In this document: positions 11,804 to 25,800 of the stretch, one piece after another
Position numbering within the stretch: position 1 is the first letter of the stretch
Layout: each line of letters starts with the position of its first letter
Source: Bugulina stolonifera
Taxonomy: Eukaryota > Bryozoa > Gymnolaemata > Cheilostomatida > Bugulidae
Direction: 5' to 3'
DNA: 64,000 nucleotides
Assembly (NCBI GenBank): GCA_935421135.1
Contig: OW285194.1
Span: 10,687,376 to 10,751,375, forward strand
The notes under the pieces: model-generated
What the model saw: the letters and a program-made list of their open reading frames with translations, nothing else
Databases searched by the model: none
Told to the model about the DNA's origin: nothing
Translations under genes and position numbers: made by a program

Positions 11804-13422
11804 AGCTTTTTAAACTAAAAGCTTTATGGTCTGTTTACCTGAATTTACATCTAATCCAAATCAGACAGGTTGAACTTTGAAGACTGGGTGTTGAAGCCAT
11901 GTATTATATTATAATTATATATGTGTATATCTGCAGCCTTGTTCATAAGATAATAACATTACTATGGATTCGAAAACTAATGATAGGATGCTTGATAGAA
12001 ATTGTAAACTTTGTTCAAAGTCAATGACTAACAGCGGTAGCAACAAATAGATAATGTCATAAGATCTTTCAGTTGATTATGTAACTGTCTACCTATATTA
12101 TTATTTTTCCCTCACACAGTATTCAATACCTTCTGCACTTTAGTTGAAGTTTTAATCTACAAAACAGAAGGATTTTGAGTTGGATTAAATCTAATCTGAA
12201 TTTTATTTAACCTATATTTGCTTACGAGAGCTAATGGTAGCCCTCCCTCATTTCAAACTGACAATCATGTTGAGAACCTAAGGCTCTCTTGCTAATCTCT
12301 TGAGCCATCATTCAATCAATTATACTGTTTTATGTCATCAGAAGTGTAATTGTGCGTGACGGTAGCTTGTGTAGGTAGCCATGATTGAATCTAACGGTTC
12401 ATATCTCTTATAGAGTGGAAGCGGTGATGTTGATGGCGGATACATACCTTGTCTAGATAGAGAGGGAGCACCTGAAACTTGGAGTCAATTCATAGGATTC
12501 TCAGTTTAGCATTTATATAGAGAGCACAGGAGAGCACTTGAAACTTGGTGTCATAGTACAGGATACTGCTAGTGCTGACTTTCTACCAACTCTTTCAACT
12601 TCTTGGTGAGTTTTAAACTCTTACATCATTCTGTTGGTATTACAGTCCACAACTTCAACTGAAGTACTGGTTGGATATTACTGGTAGCAAAAACAGTTTC
12701 CAGTAGATGCACCAACTGCTGTAGCAATTACTATGCAATATAATCTTGTCAACGATAGCATAAAAATGCTAAACGAATAGAGCGATTCTTTTAGTGGAAG
12801 TAGACCAAGAAATTATTGTTAAATCTGGTAGTAAGGAATCAAAGAAATCTAAAATGATTATTATATTTTTACGTAAATTTTGACTGTCCTGGGAGATGAC
12901 TAACTGGGACGTAAGAAAAAGCTGTACCGTTATGCTCTATCATTGGCGAGCAATATGACGACAATGTAGAGCAGCACAAATTCAAATTTGAAATATCAAA
13001 ACCATTATTATAGCCGACTTTACTGCCCGTAGATGTCTAAATATGATTGTCTATCTTCGACAAATTGTCTTGCTATGGGATACATCAACTATTCCTACAA
13101 TGAATTTCAAGGTTGAGAGTTCAATAATCTGGTTATATTTTGCTACATCATATGCCATGTCAAAACCTCTTCTAAGTAATTATATTAGTTATTAGTAGAT
13201 GAAGTGCTGAGACAGTTTGTATCAGTCAGTATTAGGTCTTAGTGGCTAATACAACCATAATACGTATATTTAGTAACAAGAAAACTTTGTTTGACAGCTA
13301 TTCAATCAAATATACTTTATTAGTATCAGTATGAGTGGAGGATTAACAATTGTGCCAATTAGTTACAGTAATATAATCATCACGTTATGTTACATTACAA
13401 TCATATGAGTCTGAGCCTGTCA

Positions 13423-13473
13423 CCTACCTGCATACAACGACTACCTGCATACAACGACTACCTGCATACAATC
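13423..13473 (+). repeat. Three tandem copies of a 19-bp unit
   Basis: ACCTGCATACAACGACT is repeated three times with a final divergent edge (ACCTGCATACAATCACG). It lies in non-genic DNA. Confidence 0.8.
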
Positions 13474-16400
13474 ACGTTCCAATGAACCAATATAGGAATT
13501 TGAACTGAGTAGAATAATGTTTGTCGTGTACTACAGTACATTGCTTTTCAAATATACGATTAATACGAACAAGTCAAAGATTGCAGTTTACAGTTCAATG
13601 TTTTGTATATCATATTGGCAGTCATGCGGACTATCAGCTTTTCATATCAACTGCTCTGGTATAATCGTACTATGTTTCTCTCTAGTAGTAGTTCCACATT
13701 ATTAAATAGCATCAACAAACTCATTGATATGACAAGTAGTAGGGTCACATCTGGTGGAAATTGCAAAAGTCATAATAATAATTAGGTATATTTCTGCCTA
13801 GGCGTAGATGTGTATTGAAGCATTAGCAGGAAAATAAACATGTCTGCCCAGTATTTATTACTGGTGTTATGGGCTTAAGAGATTGTGGTTTGGGGATGTG
13901 TTTCTATCAGCTACTCTACACCCTCCGCGTCGCTGTAGCAACGTCCAGTATGGAGTACAGAGATTTATCTAGCCTGTACTTGGAGAGGAAGACGTTACTG
14001 TATAGGTACAGATTCTTCTAAGAGTTGTAAGGTGGCCAGTGAACTGTCATTCAACATTTGATTACAAAGCTACTGTACCTTCAACAAGATGGCCGTGGAG
14101 ATTGTCACCAAGGAATTAACTCATAGTGTATTTTAGTGCTATATCTTAAACATTCATTCATCAAATGCATGTTTATAATAAAAGCTGTTGGTTCAAAAAT
14201 GATGTGCTATGGAAAAGTGCCACCATTGGCTGGCTCTCCGTGTGTTTTAATATTGACATGCACTTGAGTTTGCATATGAAACCTATAGATAATAGATGAC
14301 ATCCAAGGAAGCCATTTACCATCGTCGGTCGCCTGCTATATTGGCATCGCTAAATGGTGGTAATGCCAACAAGTTGAGAGGTATTGTTTTGCAGGGTTTT
14401 ACCCACACATTGTCACTCACCTTGACCTCTTCGGTTGCCTATATTTCTCATACCTATAACAATAAGTTTAGACATCAATTTGGGTGGAGTTCAGTATTTT
14501 CATCTGTTACCAAAATTAAATGCTTTGCTCTAACAGAAACAATTGATAACTTGGATCATAAAAGGTAATTAATTCAGTTTTTATTTATGTTGTGTTTTTA
14601 TTGTTGCCATGGAAGCAAACTTGGGAAATTGCAAAGAGACAAAATGGGATGCTTCCTGGAACACTTCAATCTTGCAGACGTTCAAATCAATCATTTGATA
14701 CAAAAATATATCAAGTATGATTATAAATTGAGATATGATGATATATAAAGGTCAAGGGTTATTTCCTCGCTTTTGTCGCAAGTTGAAATTTAAGTATCAT
14801 GCCCAGCAACTTCTTTGACAGTTTAGAGCTTTAGTAAGACTTGTCCGATTAATAAGCCAATTTTTAAAATTTGTAAATTCTTTCACTTAGTACAAATTAT
14901 TTTTGACTTGGTTATAGCCTGAACCAGTTTTAGCGAAAAATTAAACTCACAGCAGACAAAACTTGCGTTTGGGGGATTTCCAGACAAAGATGACTTACAT
15001 GTAGCATATCCTGTTGTATCCTACATACTTATCTTCACAATACGACTACGAATACGACTTTTTGCTCCATAATCTGCGGAACAATTCCTTAAGTCTGAAA
15101 TATATTATCTCATTCTGTCAGATATCAGTGCTAATACCCAACGTGAGGTAAAATTCATGGGCCGAATGAGCAATATAAAATGGCTGTATCCTGTAGTTCC
15201 TATCTGTACTCAAATTGGTGACTGAAACAGTATAGCGAGCGGGCACGTTGTGAACCAACCTTTTGCACTTATTACAAGGAGCAGCTGTGGCATTGCGGTT
15301 TGGGAGGGGGCTTTAACCTGGAAGTCCGTAGTTCAAAACATATGAGAATATAACTGAAAGATGTCATGCCGATGTAACATTAGAATAGGTGCTACTGTCA
15401 CTATTGTCATTTGCACCGCGGTTCTGATACCCTGATAGACAAAACTATTCATATTCTTACATTTCTTACCTGGGATTGGTCACAGGAAGTCCAAGTGGCC
15501 AATCTCGTTGGAGGAAAGCATTATTGTTATTATTGATATAATATTATAATATCTGTTCTGAAAACGATAAAATGTTGCCTTACACAACTGCATAGGTTTA
15601 GTATTAGATGACATACTAATTAAATTATAAACATTTTATAAACTTTATATACATTGAACCTGTAGCTTCATAACACTCACACATTCAGTAGCTCTAGCAT
15701 TAATAGCTCATTCAATACTGCTATAGCAATATTATAATATGTCTAGCTTGTTACATGTAACAAAAATTATTTTAGACATGAAAGAGAAAGTAATGTACTT
15801 TCTATGGCATGTTTGGGATTTGTTAGAGATTAAAGAATGTGGCATATTATTATCCAGGATTTTTTCTCAACTTGTATAATATCTTCATATACGTAGGTAA
15901 TAAAAAATATAACAGGTAAATTCATTCTCTGTTTCATACCATAGAAATGAACACAGATTAGCAGGATGTTTGGTTTTGACATGTCACGATCTAAGCGTAG
16001 TTTAACATAGACGAGAGCACATGACTATAACATAACGTTGCCTCAAGAAAAATACATGTACATGTAGTTTCAGTACTAAATTTGGGCAGCGTGTCTGGAT
16101 ATTTAGGTTACCATGGAATAGAAGAAGAGACATATAGAATATTAATACGCTTATTTACTTTGTATGCTATCTTAATGTCGTGTCACACTCTCTGCCAGTA
16201 GATAGTTCAAATACATTGTCGTGTTAAAATTATCCATTAAGAGCCATTTTACGAAATGGCGACAAGATCTTTCGTAAATCTTGCCGCAACATTTTATATT
16301 TGAACTGGTATGAGTCACCTACTCATGGGAAATTTTTTCTGAAATTTAACAGGTTTTAATTTATTACTGTATTCAAATTAGACATTTTATTTCTATTTCG

Positions 16401-16541
16401 AAATTTGAATATAAATCTTTTTTGTTTCACTCTTTTGTAATTTGTCAAAATTAAAGTCGGCAAGTTTGAACATGGAAAGAATATGAATAAAGTGCAAATG
16501 ACATCAAATGTAGCACGATATTAATAGCATTGCTACAGAAT

Positions 16542-16581
16542 ACATTACATGTATATAATTATTACAATGTACATGTAATGT
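16542..16581. repeat. Inverted repeat with 12-bp arms
   Basis: ACATTACATGTA (16542-16553) and TACATGTAATGT (16570-16581) are exact reverse complements separated by 16 AT-rich bases. It lies about 320 bp upstream of the PDZ-protein start. It may be only a chance product of the very common TACATGTA word. Confidence 0.6.
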
Positions 16582-16897
16582 ACTTATAGATCCTATCTTT
16601 TGTCTGATATCGCATAACTATGCTATTCCACCTAATCATATTTAAACGCTTTTGGCCACAGTGCAGAGAGGTGTATCACTGATTCATCTTTACTTACTGC
16701 TGCCAATAAATTTACGAATAAAAATAGTTCGACCTACTTGAAAAAGCCAATAAATAAAACTAAAATTTGATCTATTTTAATTATGTCAGTTACTCATTAC
16801 AGTTCAAGGCGTCAGAGTCGAGACCATACTTTATAGTTTCATCCATGTTGATTTTAGATTTATTCTTAGCTGGAGGAAGTCAACAGGTGTATCCAAG

Positions 16898-19800
16898 ATG
16901 GCTGATAACAATGAAAGTGAGGTTTGTGCAAACTTGGTTGGAATTATATCTGGTTGTATACTTGGTACATTGGCAGTTTGTACGGCCATCACTGGCATTA
17001 TCATCTACTTCATATGCAAGAAACAGAGCAAGTCGAAACTTAAATATATAGGTAAGTAAATGTAGATGGTAATATGTGGAGAGAGTGTGATTAATATGGG
17101 AAGGGGTTCGCAGTTTCTCCTTGCTCCTATGTGCCTATTGAAGAAAAATCTGTAGAAGTTATTAACCAATTCTACATTTTTTAGGTATAAAAATAGTAGA
17201 TTGCTTTACATCATTAGAATTTCATGTATTAACTAGATTTAAACAAGACCATGGATACGGAAAGTAAATGAATCCTTTCAATATTGATTGGTAGCTATTG
17301 TTACGCTCTGTCTGGTTGTATGCTGTCTTGGAATCAGTCAATGGTTAATATACACTGTATGTCAGACACAGAGTAAAACCAAGTCTAGAGGTTGGTTTAT
17401 TTATCTGTTGGATTATCGATTAACATGAGATTAACTCTTAATCTCCGTCAGATTTCATAAGTTATCTGGTCAGGTGAAAGTGACCAGCTGATTTGGTGAC
17501 TGAAATATAGGTCACAGTAAAAAAACATACAATCTCAATCTGCAATGTAAATACTGTTATATACACAGTATAATATTAGCATACTGTAGAATAACATTGC
17601 CAACTGTGTTAGTAGGCAATATCTAGCATAGATGAAATAAAGTTTTAGTATTAACGATACACAGACTTATGCCCATGCTTCCTGGCTACAGCTGAATTCT
17701 GACTGCAAGAGTCTGTAACAGTCTTTATTTAAAAAGTCATTAGAGCCTGGATTCTGCTTTATGCTTGAAATTTAAATTATATGTGAAGTTTTAATATTGC
17801 TAGTCTCTTAATGTTTGCGTTGTGCCACATGGGACCCAGCGCTTGTGAGAATTCACGATGTTGTAACAAAAATAGAGTAATGTTTCAGCCTTTGAACCAG
17901 TTGCAAAATCAGAGATTGAAAAAGCCCTCTGTTTACTGCATTTGATACCAGATTAAAGTTTTTCAAACTGCTGCCATCTGCCTAATATTCCCTTAGGAAT
18001 TACGATTCACAACTCAGCAAAGGGAAGACAACCATTAGCTGCTACTCCTGAGACTCAATCAGACAGACAGCTTGTATTACCTTCACCTTTACCATAGCAA
18101 TGAGAAATACATTATAATGGTTGCTAACATGCGTATTAACTAGATTTGCAATTCTACGAAATTGGCTCAAATTTTCAATCTAGCACTGGAAACAGTATAT
18201 TAGATAGCGTGTAGCATGGAGACAGCATATTTAGTCGTGTGTAGCATGGAAACAGCATATTTAGTCGTGTGTAGCATGGAAACAGCATATTTAGTCGTGT
18301 GTAGCATGGAGACAGCATATTTAGTCGTGTGTAGCATGGAGACAGCATATTTAGTCGTGTGTAGCATGGAGACAGCATATTTAGTCGTGTGTAGCATGGA
18401 GACAGCATATTTAGTCGTGTGTAGCATGGAGACAGCATGCAGACGGTTGCTTTCTTTGAAATTATCTAACATCCTCTCTAATGTGTTAATATGTGACCAT
18501 TGGTACTGTATAATGATGTATAACATAGTCTGTATTCCACCACCCTCTCTACAATTCTAGATGTGGAGTGCATTGCAATAGTTTGTTTTCTAGGCACCAG
18601 AATGCTATACATGTATTTTGTCATTTGATTGGCAAACATTTATGCTGGTAGTCACGATTAGATCCATGCATCCATCATATATAGCCAGTGTTCTAATATT
18701 TTGTATGCCAGTCTTGAAAGGGAATCCAAAGATTGAGCGACGAGTCTATGTGATTCCTAAAATTAAACATAATCACTAAAAGTTAAAAAGCTCAGCAGAA
18801 TTTTGAACAATTATAGCCTGTAATCTATGCAGCAATCACTTTTCAGCTGGAAGATTGGTCTACAATTTGCACTGTTGTCCTCAATCACTTAGGTTTTTTG
18901 GTATAAAAAGTCAGCAAGTTGGCAGGGTTGTAGACTGGTAAAGTAAACAGATCCAGTTCAATTGCTTAGGTTGTAGCTCCTCCTCCACAAGCTATAGTAG
19001 AATAGCGGTGGGGAGGGGGGGGGGGGGTCTTGAAATACATGGATGTAGACTTTATTCAAAACTCTTAGTCTAACTAATAAAACATGATTTAATAACTTTT
19101 AATACTTTGAACTCGCAGAATGACATTTTCTAGTAACCTAGTTAATAATGTGGTGCCAGGTAAAAGATTCAGGTACACCGAACATAGATATATAATAATA
19201 TATGCCTAATTAAAATAAATCATCTAAAAATTATTCATAAATTTACAGAAATCTTTGTGATCATTCGACTTATGAACTTATAAATTACATATCAATCTTG
19301 GCAATGGACATGATGCAAGTATTGTTAGTCAGTGTAACTTGTTGTGTCACATGATGTCCCATTAGGTCATTAAGCACATAAATGTCTCAAGGTGAATTAT
19401 AGCATTGTGCAGTGTTCAAACTCATTATGCCTCATTCCACTATTAGTTGCAGCAGACGCGTAAATACTGTTACTACTAGTCTACTAGTCCATACAGTTAG
19501 AATCCAGCAACTTATATTAGTCAGATTATCATGTCTGATAGTTCTGTCCATATCTGGCACTGCTTGTGCTGCACTGCACTGCTGTAGTATTAGACCTCAA
19601 TGTTCAATGATAATGATGATGGATGGGAAATCGTAGGCAGTAGCTACGTAGCTACGAGTCAGAGATTGAATGACTCACTAATTGGTAACTTTACAAATTT
19701 CAATTGGAGAATGACTGTTTCAAAGTCTAGATCCCAAATACCCCAACACTAGATGAATTGGTAAATATTCATATGTAAACTGTTACACACAAGCGTTCCT

Positions 19801-22800
19801 CTTAAACCAATTCAGGGGAGAACAGATTTACCATTCTAGAGAGTAACGAACTAAAGAGTAGTTCCATAGATGGTGAATTGTCAGACTGTATTAAACTTTC
19901 ATAACTCATGTTGTTATATAAGATTGTCTCACCTTCTCCCCCTCCCTCTACATCTACGTGTACATCTATATGCAGCACTTCAGCTGTCAGTCTATTGATA
20001 CATGTATTGTATATAACACATGTGCATGCTCATCTCCCAAACCAGACATGAACCACATACAAGAAGGCTTTTCTTCACCAATATAGCCATGTCTACTAGT
20101 ACAATCATGTAGATAGCCAAAAGTTAGACAATTTTTTAGGTCAGGAAAAGACTCAATAGCTTTGTATAAATAGGTTTATAAAATATGTACATGTATTTGG
20201 TAAGAAAGAAGCTGAACCTATAAGTCCAAAATCAGTATCATAGGAGTTGCCTAGTTGAACATGACTAAATCAGATCACAATGATTGACCAATTGAATCAC
20301 TCGGACCTCTTTAGCTAAGAAGGGAGCTAATATGATACTAATCTGCATTCCCGCTATGCTACGATTACCAGATTCACCTCTACCTTGACGTACTTTGATG
20401 TTATAGTCTGGTGTTTGTTGAAAGCCGAATGCCCTTTTGCTAGAGACTTTAATGGCACCCAACTCATATGGTAGGAGTGGAGAGAGCGTTTGGTATGATT
20501 AGACAGGTTGTCCTCTTCGTGAGTTTTGTAAACAGTATAGACTTTGCCCTCTTCCAACTGTTGTCGGATAGAAGTGGGACTGAAGGTTTTAAAAGGGATA
20601 GCCTGTGTCCTTTGTCAAAATTGAGGCGGAAAAGAAATCTTTCCGTCTATTTTTGGGGCAAAACTCTGTTCTTCTTCTTGTTTTTTACAGCATGCAATAT
20701 TTATTTCTATGGGAAATATTTCCATTTGCATAACATTAGCATGATAATCCCAAAGGTATTGCGTTAAAGGGAGGGAGGTAGAATTTGTAATGGCCCTTGT
20801 GACCTGTTTCTGAATACAATCTGCATAATTTCTTAGAATAACATGTAACCTCAGCTAAAATTATTAGTTTGAGGATGTGAGAGGTAATAGCAGTTTTATA
20901 CCAACACTGGGTTTTATACATGTAGGGCCTACATGTACATTGTAATGGGTTTGATGGGTGGTTTAGAACTTAGTCTAATTTGCCATAAAAGTGATTGACA
21001 AGAAAAGCACCTTGTAAAGAGCTATTGGGTGTGATACATTAGCTAAACTTTACATCATTTAAAACTGTTGAAGTAGACTCAGCCTTGAAATGAACACAAG
21101 AAATAGCCTTTTAAAAAGTTTACTTAATTTATAGCTCATGCAATGCACTCTAAAACTACCAGTTCACCCACATTACTATACAGATAATTATGTTATACCA
21201 TCTCACTGTTGGGAATTGCGATTTATTTGTGATATTTTTTCTTGTGGTTTATTCATTTTCTCGCAATGCGCATGAGAATAAGTGATGCTGTAGAGGCGTA
21301 GAGTGCAGAACATCAGCATTAAGCAATACAACAGTACTCCGTACAGAGTCACGAAACATATTTTTTATCTCTCTGATTTGTCTGACTTGGTATTAATCCG
21401 TTGTTTACTCAACGCCAGTTTTGTAATGAGTTAAGCCTTGTTTATTATTTTGAGTCCAGCTATTTGACCTGATCTCAAAATCTGATGGTTGCAAAGTGAT
21501 ATTGGTAGATTACCTACGCTATGTGTGTGTATCAATTAATAGATCTAATATAAAGGAAAGATAATTCCAATGTCTTCAACATTATTTAGAGTCCAAACCA
21601 GGGAAAAGTATAAACTCTGTCATTCTGCTAACTTAGGCCGATTTAAAAACATGTAGGAGAAAACTAGACTTGGTGTAAAGCAGGACTTAAGCCCAACCCT
21701 CATCATTTTGAATAGTTAGGAACCCAAGCTAGCACCAACTTACATGTACATTGTACAATCCATTTGGGGGTTCGTTTCTACCTGTCTAATATTTGATGGT
21801 GCCTTTTGATCAGCAAATGCCAGAAATATCGGAGGACAGAATTTCTCTTCTATTGAGAGTAGTTTGGAAACTGGTCTACATAACAGCGGTTACACGACAG
21901 ATGGTACTGAGGGCAATGATGTCTTCATGATGATGAATAACAAACCTAGTGTGGAAGAGCGAAGGTCGAGTACACTGAACAGAACGTTATCAGTTCCTCA
22001 TAAGGTAAGCGTCGAAAATTAATATTTTTTAACTCAAAACTTTTAGTTTGAAAAGGTATTCATCTAGACACCCATTTTCCATGTAGACTACTATTGTACT
22101 TGGCAACATAATAATATGTTGGTATAGCCATGTACATGAAGCACCAATGCTAGCAACATGAAATACACCGTTTCTCATATTATACATGTAAAGCACTTGT
22201 TGCAATTGCCACATTTTACCATTGACTGACATGAATAAAGTTGTAGCACCATCTACTTGTCACATATGGCACTGCCATTATATTGTAATGGTTTCTGTAA
22301 TTTGGTGCGGTCGTCCGTGGACGACTATCGACCCAGAAATGAAGTGCCTATGAGTGGTAATAGGACTTCACATTACATGAAAGATCGAGCGGTCTCAGTA
22401 GCCCAAATACTACCAAAGACGACCCATCTGATCTCAAGTCCGACCTTCAGACTATACAATGAAAGAGAGTGATCTGACCTAGTAGGCGGTTCGACTAGCG
22501 AACGACCTGGCAAAAGGAAGTGAAAGTCTCTGTATCAAGTATAGATGTGTCTTTATTGAAAGCCAAGTGAAGACTGAGATAATGAATGGAAAAACAATGC
22601 CCTTTATATAGTATAAGAACTTCTGGCCGGCTTCCGGCCGACGTGACGTCGGGAAAAGACGACGTGTGGTCGGACGGAAGTTGCGCAACAAGATGGCTGA
22701 CTTCCGCCCGACGGCCGACCCAAAATAGGTCGGGTTTTACAAAAGTTGCTTAAAATGGTCCAATTCATGTACAAAATAAATATCAATGGATTCTGAGAGG

Positions 22801-25800
22801 TCGGGCCTCTGTACATGAGTATAAAAGGCATTAAAAGACTTAGATATAATTGGATAATTATATACAACAGTATAAGAATAAAGTACAAGCAGATATACAC
22901 ATATATGCACACAATAATGAGTGTCAGATGAATGATACGGCTTGGCGTACCATTACAATATAACACCTGCGCGTAACTGTCATGTTATGATATCCAAGTG
23001 GTGAGGGACCTGTCAATACTGTCATAGTCACAGGTAGTTGAGAGAAGTGACCGCTAGATGTAGCACTGTCAATCTGAATCTACAGAAAACAGTTTATGAT
23101 CATATTCAGGGCCCACTTTCTGCAGGCTAGGGCTGGAGAAGGCACCTACTCTACCTCAGCAAACTAAAACCCTGACAGGGCCCATACAAGTCACTCATTC
23201 ATTCAATATCTACTAATTACTAGAAAGCATGACATTATACAGTATATATGAAGCCTGATGGTAGCATTAGTTTGTTTTACTCTGAGGGAACAATTCCAGA
23301 TTGGGGAAAGCGATCCACTGGGTACTGGTATAATGTATAAATATATTGTAATTAGTACAATATTTATTATTGTAGCAAATAAAACATTTCAAGGATGCAC
23401 TACTAAATCTTTTGAAATAGGCTTCTCCTTAACAGATATGCAGGGGAATTGTAACTCTCCAATAAATGTTGGTACCATGGTTTTACTGCTCGTAGCATTT
23501 ACTTTGGTATACATTATACCTTGATAATATATAGTTAGGATTATTAACCGTCTGTCATTGTTCTAGAATGTAGACTGTGTGGAGGTCAACCTGGTTGGAA
23601 AGGAAGTTTCTGGTCTGGGGTTTGACGTCAAGGGGAACCCTAGAGATGGCATATCTATAAGTAACATCCACGAGAGAGGTGCGGCTAAGGAAAACAGTCT
23701 TATTAAAGTTGGTAAGTCAGTCTGTGGCTACACTTATAGTTATATACAATGCTAGCCTTGGTTCTACATTTCATATACTCAAAGTTTGTGGTAGTTCTAG
23801 AGACCACCACAAACTAGTTGGTGACAGAGTTGTATAGCAAAAAAGGAACTAGTCAGTCAATCCATTGCAAAATGTGTTGAAATGTTGCCAGAAAAACAAT
23901 TTATGTTTGCTATAAATTGTTCGCATTTGACAGAGTGTGGTAAACACAGCTGCAACAAATAGATTAATGAAAGAGAGCAATGTATTGTACATGTATATCT
24001 ACACTGTCCATGTACATCTAACTTCAAATAAAGCAGCTCAAATTATTCATCGTTCAATTATTTTAGCTTTGACACAAGTCATAATTTCGCTCTTGATGGT
24101 AGAAATTTAGAAAATATTTGGCTTCGAATTGCAGCCTGCAGATCTGACTGAATTGCAAATTGAATTTTTTATACCTATTTGTTAACTAGGATTGTCACAC
24201 CACCAATCGATATTGGCTTAATACCCTACTGAGAAAGACAAGTAGAGTCTATTCCATCAAGTTATTAGCAAAAGTTTTTTGTATCTGGTATAGGACATGC
24301 CGCTATTAATTTCCTTGTCCCTGGTAAAGCTCTTTAGTAGGGCACTAGTTACAGACCCTGGCTGGCTGGTAGCTAGGGCGTTTAGTTTTACCATTAAGGT
24401 CACTGACTAGGAGGAAGTGCAGCAAGTATGGACTGTAAGGGGATGGTCTAGCGGTCCTTCCTTATTCCACTTGCCATCCAATTTGCTAGTTACAACATCT
24501 GTGCAGGTGTGCCGATGAGGAACACCAGTAGAGGAAATAAGTTACCACTTTTCCAGAAAATAGAGTTTGAGTGCAAGCATAATATTCTGCTTATAACTAG
24601 GCAACACAGAATTCTAGATTGGTGTGGCGTGTGTCGGCGCGGAACACATGAAAGTACTAGCTAGTTAGATAGACTTGCTGAGCAGGTCTTGCTGTGGTTT
24701 ATAAAAGCTAAATTTGTGTGGGGTGGGTTCGGTGATGGCCCGATGTTGTACTTGGGTGACGACTTGCGTTATTATTAATAAAAATCTAGATTTTGTTTAA
24801 CTTATCGAAACTATTAATTTATCTTGTTTATATTTTAGGCGATAAGGTACTGAGTCTAACAATCTCATTTGATAATATGGTGTATGAAGATGCGCTGACG
24901 CTCCTTAGCTATGCATCCCCCTATCCAATCACAATGGTAGTAAGTATTTACTCAATTGCTTTAGCCAATCAAAACTGGGGTAACTCAATGCTTTTATGTC
25001 ACAATTTATCTTTTTAAGATTTGTCTAAAGTTTTGTTTTACTTAAAAGTAGTGAGATTTGAACATGAAGAATTAAGATGACTCAATCGAGCGATTGATTA
25101 TTGACATTATATAACTTTCTCCAGTATTGTATATCTCACCTACATGTGGCATGTGCATGTATGGGTTACTGTACATGTGAGTTGCAGGAGATGACAATTT
25201 TAAACTGGACATGTTTCATCCCAAAACCATGAATCCAAAAACACATTGTGTTGGGAATATTTCAGCTTGGTAAGAAAAAGAAGTCAAAGGATAAAGAAAA
25301 TGGATCTATTATTAAAAAAGCTGAAAACATTCAGAAAATCGAAGACGATGAAAGTTCCCTGTCTTCAATAACAAAATCACATGAGCTGTCTGATAGCGAA
25401 TCAGAAAGTGGTCATGGTGGCACAGGTGATGAGGTAAGTTAATCCAACAATATTGCTAATTTAATTTAGGCATTCAATAATAGCATGTAATGTTTGTAGC
25501 CTTGTATCTACCTATCACACAACTTTTTAGAAGCTGGTTCTGCTAAGAACATTATTATGCTTCAGAATGAAAATTGTCGTTTTATTAGTAATTTTATTGC
25601 ATGAGAGGACAACTGTTGAATCTACATGTGAATAAGAATAGTAATGCACAATCATTACATATATTTACACAGTAATAAAATATACATGAATGCCGTGTGC
25701 CTAACCTTCAGAGAACCATTGCTATTTTTATATCTTGGATAGAAGGTCTCATACTAACGCAACACACTACCGGAATTCTTCAAACACCTTCAGTACGTTC

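Larger units (their letters stand above)
11804..16897. other. Large intergenic region without a convincing gene
   Basis: About 5.1 kb between divergent genes. I see scattered short open frames (for example 14296-14568, 90 codons) but no chain of in-phase exons. It contains a short imperfect direct repeat near 12460-12570 (GCACCTGAAACTTGG / GCACTTGAAACTTGG), a 19-bp triplicate at 13423 and a 12-bp-arm hairpin at 16542-16581. Promoters of both flanking genes should lie at the ends, but no sharp motif is visible. Confidence 0.55.
17052..21813. other. Long intron 1 of the PDZ membrane gene
   Basis: At 4.8 kb this is far longer than most introns in the window. It holds the decayed exon copy, the possible alternative last exon, the 30-bp minisatellite, a poly-G tract at 19015-19027 and a possible antisense coding remnant at 20265-20560. 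The rest is AT-rich with no recognisable feature. Confidence 0.6.

Noticed and set aside
14296..14568. 90-codon plus ORF in the large intergenic region
   Set aside because: No neighbouring exons, no motif and ordinary composition; chance is enough.
18175..18560. Long repetitive open frames on both strands (plus METAYLVVCS repeats; minus MLSPCYTRLN and AVSMLHTTKY repeats)
   Set aside because: They arise because the 30-bp minisatellite unit is a multiple of three. Nothing else suggests coding, and the array lies in an intron.
22604..22966. 120-codon minus ORF and facing plus ORF at 22257
   Set aside because: Both fall within the inverted-repeat element and have no transposase-like features.
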